A DNA stretch of 64,000 nt. It comes from Deltaproteobacteria bacterium. GTDB taxonomy: Bacteria > Myxococcota_A > UBA9160 > UBA4427. Each line of letters starts with the position of its first letter. Position 1 is the stretch's first letter. The notes beneath the pieces were generated by a model. That model was given only the letters and a program-made list of their open reading frames with translations. It did not search any database and was not told where the DNA came from. Shown here in pieces: positions 47,235 to 56,674 of this stretch. The position numbers and the translations under genes were made by a program. The stretch covers positions 124,001-188,000 of the forward strand of contig JADJOR010000009.1 of assembly GCA_016713665.1 (NCBI GenBank). The letters run 5' to 3'.

Positions 47235-47930
47235 CTAGCGCAGGGGCGTCCCTTCGAGGCGGGGCAGGGCGTGGAGGAAGACGGCGTCGCGCGGGGAGTC
47301 GACGTCGGGAAGCGTGCGCGCGTCGAATCGGGCGAGGACCGGGAAGTCGACCGGGGGCGTACCGGTGCGCCGCGGATCGGCGAGCAGGCAGGGCGCCCGG
47401 CGCCTCGCCACGTCGAAGACGAAGCCGCGCAGCCCGGTCTCGTAGAGGACGTCCGCCGCGAGCAGCAGATCGAAGTCGTCGGGCACCGTCTCGCCCGTCT
47501 CGATCGACACGCCGTTGTGGGCGGCGTTCAGCCGCGCCGCGCGCCGGGCCGTCGGGTCGATGTCGACGGCGAAGACGCGCTGCGCACCGGCCCGCGCCGC
47601 CGCGATCGCGGCCACCCCCGAGCCCGTCCCGAGATCGACGATCCGCCGCCCGCGGACCCACTCGGGCCGGTCGAGCAGGAAGCGCGCGAGGGCCTGCCCG
47701 GAGCCCCAGCAGAAGGCCCAGAAGGGCGGGGCCTCGCCCTCCACGAGCTCGCGACAGCCCGCCTCGAGATCGACGTCGCCGCTCATCAGCCAGAGCTCGA
47801 GCTCGGGACACAGCGGCGGTCGCTGCAGGGCGAGTCGCGCACCGAAGGCGCCGAGGCGCGCCTCGAGCCGTGCGCTCGTCCACGACGGATCCGCCGACCC
47901 GGCGCCATCGCAGGGCTCCGGATCGCTCAC
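47235..47930 (-). CDS. Class I SAM-dependent methyltransferase (ETFB-lysine methyltransferase-like)
   Basis: 231 residues. Motif I is IVDLGTGSGVAAIAAA, motif post-I FAVDIDP, and ADVLYETG in the DVLY position matches the small protein-methyltransferase group of eukaryotic METTL20/ETFB-KMT and bacterial PrmA relatives. APPFWAFCWGSGQALARF before motif I is characteristic of that group. It probably methylates a protein lysine. The GTG start shares GTGA with the stop of the small membrane protein upstream, so translation is coupled. Confidence 0.82.
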   Translation of the reverse strand: MSDPEPCDGAGSADPSWTSARLEARLGAFGARLALQRPPLCPELELWLMSGDVDLEAGCRELVEGEAPPFWAFCWGSGQALARFLLDRPEWVRGRRIVDLGTGSGVAAIAAARAGAQRVFAVDIDPTARRAARLNAAHNGVSIETGETVPDDFDLLLAADVLYETGLRGFVFDVARRRAPCLLADPRRTGTPPVDFPVLARFDARTLPDVDSPRDAVFLHALPRLEGTPLR

Positions 47931-48283
47931 GCGGCCCTGGCCCGCCACAGGCCGAGGGAGGTCAGCAGGATGCCCAGCACGACGACGAGGAAGCCCGAGC
48001 CGCCGATCGCGGCCCAGAGCAGCACCCGCGGACGGTCTTCGATCGGCAGCTTCTCGTGGTGGGCGGTCGGCGAGAGCCACCACCGCTCGGGCAGTCGACC
48101 CGCGCGGGTGAGCGAGCGGTGGAGCAGCCAGTGATAGACGAGGGCGGTCGGGATGCCGTAGGCGAAGCCGAGGGCAGCCAGGCCGAGGCCGCCCACGAGC
48201 AGCGCCTCGGCCGAGGCCTTCGCCGCCCAGGCGAGCACGCAGAAGAGCGTGACGATCCCGAGCCCGATCAACGTCTCGAACAC
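47927..48283 (-). CDS. Small multi-span membrane protein (hypothetical)
   Basis: 118 residues with hydrophobic segments LIGLGIVTLFCVLAWAA, ALLVGGLGLAALGFAYGIPTALVYHW and VLLWAAIGGSGFLVVVLGILLTSLGL. A short basic, His-bearing loop (RSLTRAGRLPERWWLSPTAHHEKLP) lies between the second and third. No family is recognised. The gene lies between ahcY and a methyltransferase, and its stop overlaps that enzyme's GTG, so it probably has a linked expression pattern. Confidence 0.6.
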   Translation of the reverse strand: MFETLIGLGIVTLFCVLAWAAKASAEALLVGGLGLAALGFAYGIPTALVYHWLLHRSLTRAGRLPERWWLSPTAHHEKLPIEDRPRVLLWAAIGGSGFLVVVLGILLTSLGLWRARAA

Positions 48284-48324
48284 GCGCGCCCCCCGCGTCG
48301 CCCCCGCCGAGCCGCGGGCCCCGG

Positions 48325-48360
48325 CGCGGCCCCGGAAGGGACCCGCGCGCCGGGGCCGCG
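48325..48360 (-). terminator. GC-rich hairpin after ahcY
   Basis: An 11-bp perfect stem (48325-48335 with 48350-48360) and 14-base loop, beginning ten bases after the ahcY stop codon. No U-tract follows, so this may be a pause or processing hairpin rather than a complete terminator. Confidence 0.5.
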
Positions 48361-48370
48361 TGGCGGTCGC

Positions 48371-49852
<1,482 letters not shown>

Positions 49853-49955
49853 GGAAAGGGGGTCTCCTGGAGAGGGGGCTTTCGGTTTGATCGGAACGGG
49901 GGAAGGGCGACCGACGGTCTGCCCGGGCTCATCGGCAGCTCGGATTCCCATCGAC

Positions 49956-50000
49956 ATCCGAATATGCGGATACACTGATGAACGCTAGGTGCCCTGTCAA
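49956..50000 (-). promoter_or_regulatory. Candidate ahcY promoter with palindromic operator
   Basis: Minus-strand TTGACA (50000-49995) stands 17-18 bases before a poor -10 (CAGTGT/AGTGTA). Immediately next to it is an interrupted palindrome ATCCG-CATATT-CGGAT (49971-49956), the central ATAT also self-complementary. A site of this shape at this position is what an ArsR-type repressor would use; SahR is known to control SAH recycling in Proteobacteria. Neither SahR nor its exact motif could be confirmed. The SAH riboswitch core was looked for and not seen. Confidence 0.5.
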
Positions 50001-50046
50001 GCGGGAAGGGGAGATGCGGTCGATGAAGGCCGCGCGGAGATGCACG

Positions 50047-50081
50047 CGCCCTGCCGGAGGAGGGAGCGGGCAGGCAGGGCG
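50047..50081 (-). terminator. Hairpin after the coiled-coil protein gene
   Basis: Nine-base inverted repeat (CGCCCTGCC with GGCAGGGCG) around a 17-base loop, beginning 28 bases past the stop of the minus-strand gene that ends at 50109. No U-tract. Confidence 0.35.
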
Positions 50082-50108
50082 AGCCTCGAGCCGGGGACCC
50101 GGCCGGGC

Positions 50109-51245
50109 TCAGCGGGCGACGCGGAGGAAGAAGGCGACCGAGAAGGCGGCCACGGCGAGGGACAGGATGATGCCGCCCACCAGCCATCGCAGGATCCGGG
50201 TCTGGGCGACGAGGGCGGCCTCGAGGCGCCGCTGCTGCTCGGTGACGTGGAGGACGGACTCCTGGAGCTCGCCGAGGCCCCCGAGCTGCTCCTCGATGTC
50301 CCAGAGCTGGGTCAGGCGTTGCTCGACCTGATCCGATCGGCCGACGAGGTCCACATGGCTTCGCTCGAGCTTGGCCTCGACCGAGACGAGAGCCTGGAGG
50401 AGAGGCTCGACGATCCGTCGCTCGACCGCCTCGTTCGCTCGGGCGGCGAGGGCATTGTCGTCCCGACCCGCATCGCGATTCGCCACGAGGCGCTGGACGA
50501 CGGGCGTCGTGCGCAGCTCACTCGATCGACCTTCGGATCCCGGCACCGTCGCTGCGCTCGCCGTCATCGTCGTCTCGCCTTCCTGCTGCGCCGCGCGCAA
50601 TGCCTGACTCCGCCGACCGAGGGCGATTCGTCTCCAGAACGAAGGTCGCTGGGGATGGCCAACCGCGCCCTCGCGCGGGCCACGATCGCCGGGAAGCGCC
50701 TGGCCGCGATCAGCCTCGATCGGGCGCCGCTCGGGTTCCGTCACCGCGTCCGCCGCAGACTGGGCCTTCGCATCGAACGTCGCTTCCGTCCTGCCGCGCT
50801 CGAGGGAAGCCGTGCCTTCCGAAGGCGACGCGGCGATCGGCGAGTCGTAGTCGTTCATGCTCGACCTCGCCTCGCGGATATCCCTCGCCTCGTCGGCGAT
50901 CTCGGCGTCCGTGCTCGATCCAGTCCCACCGGCTAGCCCGGCCGTCCGCCAGCCGCCCGTCGCCGCGCGGGAGGGAGCCGCGTTGGTGGCCGGGTTCGTG
51001 GGAAGATTGGGGGACGCATTGGAGGACGCGTCGAAATTTTCTGCGCCGGAAAAATTCGCACGCGAGGAAGCGTCTTCGACGATCGGGGAATCGTCGAGGG
51101 CGGCCGCTGCGGCGCTGCTCGGCAGCACCAGCTCGGTCGATCTTTCGGAGATCTCCGCGCCTCGAATCGATGAGTACGCCGACTCGGTCATTTCCCCCCC
51201 GTTCCAAGCGGCGGCTGCATCATACAGCGAGATCGCGCTCGTCAC
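50109..51245 (-). CDS. Hypothetical coiled-coil protein with C-terminal membrane helix
   Basis: 378 codons from a GTG; an internal ATG at 51191 is also plausible. The first 230 residues are Ser/Ala/Glu-rich and low complexity with no fold. From 250 on an acidic amphipathic coiled coil appears (ERRIVEPLLQALVSVEAKLE, RSDQVEQRLTQLWDIEEQLG, TEQQRRLEAALVAQT), followed by a terminal helix (LRWLVGGIILSLAVAAFSVAFFL). Topology: disordered cytoplasmic head, coiled coil, single anchor, like a tethering or scaffolding protein. Not recognised as any family. A short A/T-rich segment at about 51029-51060 inside the coding region contrasts with the surroundings. Confidence 0.6.
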   Translation of the reverse strand: MTSAISLYDAAAAWNGGEMTESAYSSIRGAEISERSTELVLPSSAAAAALDDSPIVEDASSRANFSGAENFDASSNASPNLPTNPATNAAPSRAATGGWRTAGLAGGTGSSTDAEIADEARDIREARSSMNDYDSPIAASPSEGTASLERGRTEATFDAKAQSAADAVTEPERRPIEADRGQALPGDRGPREGAVGHPQRPSFWRRIALGRRSQALRAAQQEGETTMTASAATVPGSEGRSSELRTTPVVQRLVANRDAGRDDNALAARANEAVERRIVEPLLQALVSVEAKLERSHVDLVGRSDQVEQRLTQLWDIEEQLGGLGELQESVLHVTEQQRRLEAALVAQTRILRWLVGGIILSLAVAAFSVAFFLRVAR

Positions 51246-51356
51246 CGCTCATCGGACTGCAGTTCACGTCGATCTCTGCGCGAAGCTGAGCCGCTCTTCC
51301 AACTTCTTCGCACCGGAACGTGGTGACGCGAGCAGCCGGGGCTAGACTCCCGCGCC

Positions 51357-52085
51357 GTGGAACGACGAATCGAGCTCGACGGTTGCGTGAATTTCCGGGA
51401 TCTCGGCGGCTACCCGACGTCCGATGGACGTTCGATCCGCTGGCGCACGCTGTTTCGCAGCGACGCATTGCATGCGCTGACGCCGGCGGATGTGAGTCAG
51501 CTCACAGCCATCGGCCTCTCGGACATCGTCGACCTGCGCTCGACCTACGAGCTGGACGCCGAAGGTCGCGGTCCGCTCGGCCGCGAAGCGATTGCGTTTC
51601 ACCACACGCCGCTCTTCGACGGCGACCCCCAGTCGGGCAACCGCTCGGCGCCGACCAACATGAGCCTCGGCGAGCGCTACCTGGGCCTCATGTTCGTCGG
51701 CCAGAAGAAGATCGCGAACGTGGTCCGCATCCTCGCCGCGGCCCGCGGTGGCGCCGTCTACCACTGCGCCGCGGGCAAGGACCGCACCGGCGTCATCTCG
51801 GCCGTGCTGCTCGGTGCGCTCGGTGTGCCCGACGATCTGATCGTCGCCGACTACGCCCTGTCGGCCGAGCGCATCGACGCGATCATCGCCCGCGTCATGA
51901 GCATGAAGGGCTACGAAGACGCGCTGCGTCACATGCCCGAGGACACGCTCCACGCGAAGCCGGAGACGATGGAGAAGGTCGTCGCGGAGATCGGTGCGCG
52001 GTACGGCTCGATGGAAGGCTATCTGCGTGACGCGGGCGTCGACGACTCGGTGCTCGAGCGGCTGCGCGCCAAATGTCTCGTCTGA
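51357..52085 (+). CDS. Tyrosine-protein phosphatase (LipA/MptpB-like)
   Basis: 242 residues from a GTG. GCVNFRDLGGYPTSDGR and RSDALHALTPADV are the N-terminal motifs of the tyr-phosphatase-3 family. The C-x5-R active site is HCAAGKDRTG (Cys137, Arg143), with the preceding LRS substrate loop. It would dephosphorylate protein tyrosines or phosphoinositide-like substrates, cytoplasmic. No signal peptide. A partner kinase is not seen. The gene stands alone between the coiled-coil protein and the hslO-folA-thyA operon. Confidence 0.88.
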   Translation: MERRIELDGCVNFRDLGGYPTSDGRSIRWRTLFRSDALHALTPADVSQLTAIGLSDIVDLRSTYELDAEGRGPLGREAIAFHHTPLFDGDPQSGNRSAPTNMSLGERYLGLMFVGQKKIANVVRILAAARGGAVYHCAAGKDRTGVISAVLLGALGVPDDLIVADYALSAERIDAIIARVMSMKGYEDALRHMPEDTLHAKPETMEKVVAEIGARYGSMEGYLRDAGVDDSVLERLRAKCLV

Positions 52086-52161
52086 GAAGCGCTTCGTCCG
52101 GGAAGCACCCAGCCCGAGGAAGCACCCGCTGAGGAGGCCTCGCCCGAGGCGACGCGCAGGC

Positions 52162-53133
52162 TCAGGCGTCTTCGCGGCGCGTCATGGCCTCGAGCAGCGG
52201 ACGCAGCTCGTCGCCCTCGATCTGATAGGCGCGCCCGCAGAACTCGCACACGATCTCCTGGCTCGCCCGCCGGCGTACCAGCTCCTCGACCTCCTCGACC
52301 TCGAGCAGAGAGAGCGTGCGCAGCGCGCGCTCCCGCGTGCAGGGGCAGTGGAAGCGCGGCGCCATGCGGTGGCGCTCGCGGGAGCCGAGGCCGAGCAGCA
52401 GGCGATCGATCAGGCCGTGGGCGTCGATGCCCTGCTCGAGCAGCGCCGAGAGCCGCGGCATCGCGGCGACGTTCTCCTCGACCTGCGCGAGGTCCTCGTC
52501 CGAGGCGCCCGGCAACGCCTGCACGAGGAAGCCGCAGGCCGCGACGTCCGCGAGCTGCGGACCGAAGGCGACGCCGAGGCCCATCGCCGATGGGGTCTGC
52601 TCGCTCTCGGTCAGGTAGAGCGTCATGTCTCCCGCGATCTCGCCGGAGACGAGCGGGACGCTGCCGGTATAGGGCGAGCGCCAGCGCGGGCGGTGGCGGA
52701 CGACGTTGAGCGTGCCGAGGCCGACGGCGCGGGCGACGTCGGGGCTGCCGTCGGCGTGGGCGAGGTCGGTCGCGGGGCGCTGGACGGTGCCCCGGACGCG
52801 GGCTCTCGAATCGGCGATCGCCGTCAGGCTCCCGAGCGGGCCGTTGCCGCGGAACTGGACCTGCACCGACTCGACGTTCGCTTCGTCTGCGTCGTCGGCG
52901 GCGCTGCCGACCGCGACGAGCAGCGCGCCCATCATGGCGCGGCCGAGCGCGTTGCCCGCGGTCGGCGCGTGCGGTCGCAGCGAGAGCGCCTCGCAGACGA
53001 GCTCGCTCGCGACGAGCGCCTTGACGGCGATCGTCCCCGACTCGGAGATCGTGCGGATCAACGTGTCCGGTCGTACCGACGCCCGCGGCTGCATCGCGGG
53101 CCGCTCGCCGAAGTCGCCCGTTCGTTCGCTCAC
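52162..53133 (-). CDS. hslO: Redox-regulated molecular chaperone Hsp33
   Basis: 323 residues from a GTG eight bases after GGAG. The N-terminal chaperone core (VQVQFRGNGPLGSL, YTGSVPLVSGEIAGDMTLYL) precedes the C-terminal zinc redox switch. Cysteines are in HCPC and, about 30 residues on, CEFC: C-x-C plus C-x2-C. Under oxidative stress these form disulfides, release zinc and activate holding of unfolded proteins. The GTG shares GTGA with the folA stop, so hslO is the third coupled gene of thyA-folA-hslO. Confidence 0.95.
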   Translation of the reverse strand: MSERTGDFGERPAMQPRASVRPDTLIRTISESGTIAVKALVASELVCEALSLRPHAPTAGNALGRAMMGALLVAVGSAADDADEANVESVQVQFRGNGPLGSLTAIADSRARVRGTVQRPATDLAHADGSPDVARAVGLGTLNVVRHRPRWRSPYTGSVPLVSGEIAGDMTLYLTESEQTPSAMGLGVAFGPQLADVAACGFLVQALPGASDEDLAQVEENVAAMPRLSALLEQGIDAHGLIDRLLLGLGSRERHRMAPRFHCPCTRERALRTLSLLEVEEVEELVRRRASQEIVCEFCGRAYQIEGDELRPLLEAMTRREDA

Positions 53134-53672
53134 GACGCGCGCTCCGCGGCGGCGCCGGTCCCGCTCGCGCCCGCATGCGAGGAGCGTCGCTCCCAGCGCT
53201 CGAAGGCGAAGGCGTGGGCGTGGCGCTCGTCGATCGGGTGGGGCCTCCGCTCGGTGCAGATCCAGATCGATTCGTCGATCGCGGGGAAGAACGTGTCGCC
53301 TTCGGGCTCGGCCTCGACGCGGGTCAGGTAGACGCAGTCGGCGGTCTCGAGCGCTTCGCGGTAGATCCCCTCTCCGCCGGCGATGAAGCACTCGGAAAAG
53401 CCGTGATCGCGGGCCCACTCGATCGCGCCGGAGAGGGTCGTGAAGAACTCGACCCCGCCTTCGCCGACGCGCGGAGTGCGGCTCACGACGAGGTTCTTGC
53501 GGTCGGGGAGCGCCTTGCCGATCTCGTCGAAGGTCTTGCGGCCGATCACGATGCAGTGGCCCTTCGTCAGGTTGCGGAAGAAGCGCTGATCGTCGGGCAG
53601 CCTCCAGGGGATGCCGCCTGCATGGCCGATGACGCCGTTGCGGGCGGCGGCGACGACGAGGGAGATGCGCAT
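53130..53672 (-). CDS. folA: Dihydrofolate reductase
   Basis: 180 residues. ISLVVAAARNGVIGHAGGIPWRLPDDQRFF is the substrate loop, with acidic Asp27 in LPDD. The NADPH motif GRKTFDEIG, VVSRTP and FIAGGEGIYREAL follow. The protein reduces dihydrofolate to tetrahydrofolate, the partner reaction of the ThyA enzyme encoded just upstream (15 bases). The start has no clear ribosome site, fitting re-initiation after thyA. The stop overlaps hslO. Confidence 0.96.
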   Translation of the reverse strand: MRISLVVAAARNGVIGHAGGIPWRLPDDQRFFRNLTKGHCIVIGRKTFDEIGKALPDRKNLVVSRTPRVGEGGVEFFTTLSGAIEWARDHGFSECFIAGGEGIYREALETADCVYLTRVEAEPEGDTFFPAIDESIWICTERRPHPIDERHAHAFAFERWERRSSHAGASGTGAAAERAS

Positions 53673-53686
53673 CGGCGTCGCGGGTT

Positions 53687-54535
53687 CTAGACCGCGATCG
53701 GCGCCACGATGCGCGGATGCGGGTCGTAGCCTTCGAGCTTGAAGTCTTCGTAGCGGAAGTCGAAGAGCGACTTCACGGCGGGATTGATCGTCATGCGCGG
53801 CAGCGGACGCGGCTCGCGGGAGAGCTGCAGGCGCGCCTGCTCGAAGTGGTTGTGATAGACGTGGGTATCGCCGAGGGAGAAGACGAGCTCGCCGGGCTCG
53901 AGATCCGTCACCTGCGCCATCATCATCGTGAGCAGCGCGTAGGACGCGACGTTGAAGGGCAGGCCGAGGAAGACGTCGCAGCTGCGCATCGTCACGAGGC
54001 AGTGGAGTTGCTCGCGCTGGACGTTGAATTGAGCGAGCAGATGACAGGGCGGGAGCTTCATCGCGGCGAGCTCGCCCACGTTCCAGGCCGAGAGCACGAG
54101 CCGCCGCGAGTCGCGGTCGCGGCGGATCATCTCGACGAGCCGCGCGAGCTGATCGATCTCGACCGCCATCGGCCGCCCCGTCGCCGCGTCCGCCTCGTCG
54201 CCGGGCGGCGCCGCGCGCCAGCGCCGCCACTGCGCGCCGTAGATCGGACCGAGCTCGCCGTTCTCGTCCGCCCACTCGTCCCAGATCGTGACGCCCTCGC
54301 GCTGGAGGGTCTTCGCGTTCGTGTCGCCGGCGACGAACCAGAGCAGCTCGTGGAGGATGCTCTTGGTATGGAGCCGCTTGGTCGTGAGCAGCGGGAAGCC
54401 GCCGCCGGGCTCGGACGGGTCGAGGGCCATGCGCAGCATGCGGCCGAAGACGCTGCGGGTGCCGGTGCCCGTGCGGTCGCTCTTGTCGACGCCGGTCTCG
54501 AGCACGTCGTTCAGCAATTCGAGGTAGGACTTCAT
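53687..54535 (-). CDS. thyA: Thymidylate synthase
   Basis: 282 residues. DRTGTGTRSVFG is the phosphate-binding arginine segment, WDEWADENGELGPIYGAQWR the folate site and LPPCHLLAQF the catalytic Cys164. RSCDVFLGLPFNVASYALL and HVYHNH complete the dUMP site. A loop insertion (PPGDEADAATG, 110-120) lengthens it relative to E. coli. It converts dUMP to dTMP with methylene-THF, giving dihydrofolate for FolA. First gene of thyA-folA-hslO. Confidence 0.97.
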   Translation of the reverse strand: MKSYLELLNDVLETGVDKSDRTGTGTRSVFGRMLRMALDPSEPGGGFPLLTTKRLHTKSILHELLWFVAGDTNAKTLQREGVTIWDEWADENGELGPIYGAQWRRWRAAPPGDEADAATGRPMAVEIDQLARLVEMIRRDRDSRRLVLSAWNVGELAAMKLPPCHLLAQFNVQREQLHCLVTMRSCDVFLGLPFNVASYALLTMMMAQVTDLEPGELVFSLGDTHVYHNHFEQARLQLSREPRPLPRMTINPAVKSLFDFRYEDFKLEGYDPHPRIVAPIAV

Positions 54536-54578
54536 CGCGACCCATCTTACCGAGTCGCGCGCGGAGTCGCGCGCGGGT

Positions 54579-55811
54579 TCACCGGCCCGCGCCCTCGACC
54601 AGGTTGCGCAGCACGCCGAGGCCGCCGACCCAGGTCCCGAGGCTGCTCCCGATCGTCGTCAGCACGAAGACCAGGAAGATCCGCATCAGGCGGCTCTGCC
54701 ACCAGCGTCGGGCGACCGCGAGGTCGTCCCCGACCGTCGCGAAGTCCGAGACCAGGGGCGGGCTCGCCCAGAGCTGGGCGAAGGCCGCGACGTGGCCCGC
54801 GCCGATCAGGGGCGAGAGGGCGGTGAAGGGCGAGGAGAAGGCGCCGGCAGCGATCGCCATCGGGTGGCCCAGGGCGATCAGGCCGCCGAGGGCGGTGGGC
54901 ACCGCGTGGGCCAGGAACCAGATCGCCACGTTCTCCCCCGCGGCCTGCGGACCCTGGGTCAGGGCGATCCACGCGATCGCGACCACGATCGAGGCGGGGA
55001 CCGACCAGCCCGCGAGCTTCCAGGCGACGGAGTCGGGCGGGATCGACTCGATCTCGGCGAGGTCCGCCTTTTCGCCGCGCTCGAGCCGGCCCTTCATGCC
55101 TTCGACGTGGCCCGCGCCGACGACGGCGACGATGCGGCGTCCGTCCGCCTCGAGGATCTTGTGGGCGAGATAGGCGTCGCGCTCGTCGATCAGGACGCGC
55201 TTCAGGTCGGGCATCATGCGACCGAGCTCGTTCATGACCTCGGAGACGACATCCTGATTGCGCAGGCGCGCGAGGTCCTCTTCCGAGACGTCGGGGCTCT
55301 CGATCACGCTGGCGAGCAGCTCCGAGAGCAACCGGACCCGCTGCCACCACGAGATCGATTGCCAGGCCCGACGCAGCGTGACCCGGACCTCGCGATCGCA
55401 GAGCGCGATCGGGATCTCGAGGCGATCGGCGACCTTCGCCGCCTCGAGCAGCTCGCTGCCCGGGGCGACGCCGAGCTTGAGGCCGAGGCGCCGCTGGTAC
55501 GACGCGAGGATCAGGTTCAGCATCAGCGTGGCGAGCTGCTTCTTGCGCATGACCTCGCGCAGATCCTGCTCCGCGAACCGCTTCTCCTGGGAGAGCGCCT
55601 CGTAGCGTCCCGCGTCGAGCTCGATGCAGACGACGTCGGGCCGTTCGCGCTCGATCACCTCGCGCACGAGCTCGACCGAGCGCTGGGAGACGTGGGCGGT
55701 CCCGACGAGCCAGATCTCGCGGTCGCCCGCGCGCACGAGATGGACGTCGGACTCTTCCGCCCCTTCGGTCCGGGCGGCGTCGATCGGCGCGGAGGAATCG
55801 TCTTGGCTCAT
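54579..55811 (-). CDS. TraB/PrgY family membrane protein
   Basis: 410 residues, ATG with GGAG five bases upstream. The TraB domain (about 20-240) carries EIWLVGTAHVSQRSVELVREVIE, VCIELDAGRY and VVGAGHVEGMKGRLE (conserved Gly-His), characteristic of PrgY/TraB and eukaryotic TRABD. Three or four C-terminal helices follow (SIVVAIAWIALTQG, FLAHAVPTALGGLIALG, RIFLVFVLTTIGSSLGTW). Some family members (Enterococcus TraB, Tiki) are peptidases that inactivate signal peptides, but the bacterial long form is uncharacterised. Lies between msrQ and thyA, same strand, with a 152-base gap upstream. Confidence 0.85.
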   Translation of the reverse strand: MSQDDSSAPIDAARTEGAEESDVHLVRAGDREIWLVGTAHVSQRSVELVREVIERERPDVVCIELDAGRYEALSQEKRFAEQDLREVMRKKQLATLMLNLILASYQRRLGLKLGVAPGSELLEAAKVADRLEIPIALCDREVRVTLRRAWQSISWWQRVRLLSELLASVIESPDVSEEDLARLRNQDVVSEVMNELGRMMPDLKRVLIDERDAYLAHKILEADGRRIVAVVGAGHVEGMKGRLERGEKADLAEIESIPPDSVAWKLAGWSVPASIVVAIAWIALTQGPQAAGENVAIWFLAHAVPTALGGLIALGHPMAIAAGAFSSPFTALSPLIGAGHVAAFAQLWASPPLVSDFATVGDDLAVARRWWQSRLMRIFLVFVLTTIGSSLGTWVGGLGVLRNLVEGAGR

Positions 55812-55963
55812 CGTCTCTCCGCGCTCGCGACGCATGGCTTCGGACCGGGCCGGGAGAATGCGCTCGGGGCGCACCGCCGGCAAGCGCAGTCGGTCGGCAT
55901 CGTCCGCCCCGTCGGCCTCGCCGCTTCTCCGCCGCTTTCCAACGGCGCCCCGCCCGCACCCGC

Positions 55964-56572
55964 TCAGGCCGTCCCGCTGGCAGGCCGCCGGAAGCGCCAG
56001 AGCAGCCGCGCCGCGAAGAGCAGCGTGAGGATCGCGGCATGGATCCAGGCGGGGAGCAGGTCGGCCTTGATCTGCCAGAAATAGTGGAGCAGCGCGAGGA
56101 GGGCCGCGGCGTAGACGGCCCGGTGGAGAGAGACCCAGCGTGCGCCGAGGCGCTTCATCGCTGCGCGGGTCGAGGTCGCGGCGAGGGTGGCGAGAATCGC
56201 GAAGGCCGCCATGCCGGCCATCACGTAGGGGCGTTCCGTCACGTCTTCGACGAGGGCCGCGGGCTCGAGGCCGAGGTCGAGGACGGACCAGATCAGGAGA
56301 TGCGCCAGGGCGTAGGCGAAGGCCGCGAGGCCGAAGGTGCGTCGAAGCGGCGCGATCCCGCGCAGGCCCGCGAAGCGCCGGATCGGCGTCACGGCGAGCG
56401 AGATCAGCAGGAACCGCAGCGCCCACCTGCCGGTCGTGTGCGTCCAATCCTTGATCGGATCGGCCCCCAGCCCCTCGATCGCATAGCGCCCCGCCAGCGC
56501 GAGCGCCGGGCCACACGCCACGGCGATCGCGCCGAGCCGCAGGAGACGATCCGTCGCTCGGTGGCCCCTCAA
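55964..56572 (-). CDS. msrQ: MsrQ, heme-binding membrane subunit of the periplasmic methionine-sulfoxide reductase
   Basis: 202 residues from a TTG. About six helices; conserved histidines fall in GRWALRFL, AYALAHLLIW, WVSLHRAVYAAALLALLHYFW, the ferric-reductase-like heme-coordinating pattern. MsrQ feeds electrons from quinol or the respiratory chain to MsrP, which repairs oxidised periplasmic proteins. The TTG overlaps the stop of the alternative, frameshifted reading of msrP (TTGA); with the intact msrP end at 56675 there are 102 bases between the two genes, filled by an 18-bp repeat. Confidence 0.9.
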   Translation of the reverse strand: MRGHRATDRLLRLGAIAVACGPALALAGRYAIEGLGADPIKDWTHTTGRWALRFLLISLAVTPIRRFAGLRGIAPLRRTFGLAAFAYALAHLLIWSVLDLGLEPAALVEDVTERPYVMAGMAAFAILATLAATSTRAAMKRLGARWVSLHRAVYAAALLALLHYFWQIKADLLPAWIHAAILTLLFAARLLWRFRRPASGTA

Positions 56573-56600
56573 CGGCGTCGATCCTTCAAAGGTCGCGGTC

Positions 56601-56672
56601 CAGCAAGCGCCTGAGGCTCATCAAGCGCCTGCGGCCCATCAAGCGCCTGCGGCTCATCAAGCGCCTGCGGCT
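56601..56672 (-). repeat. 18-bp tandem repeat (four copies)
   Basis: Four head-to-tail 18-base units (CATCAAGCGCCTGCGGCT on the plus strand, first copy slightly diverged), followed by a partial fifth. They lie between the conserved msrP C-terminus and the msrQ start. The unit is a multiple of three; on the minus strand the frameshifted msrP reading translates it as repeats of D/A-E-P-Q-A-L. Confidence 0.9.
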
Positions 56673-56674
56673 CA

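Noticed and set aside
49853..49985. SAH riboswitch upstream of ahcY
   Set aside because: The conserved core of the riboswitch was not found on the minus strand; a promoter plus palindrome explains the region better.
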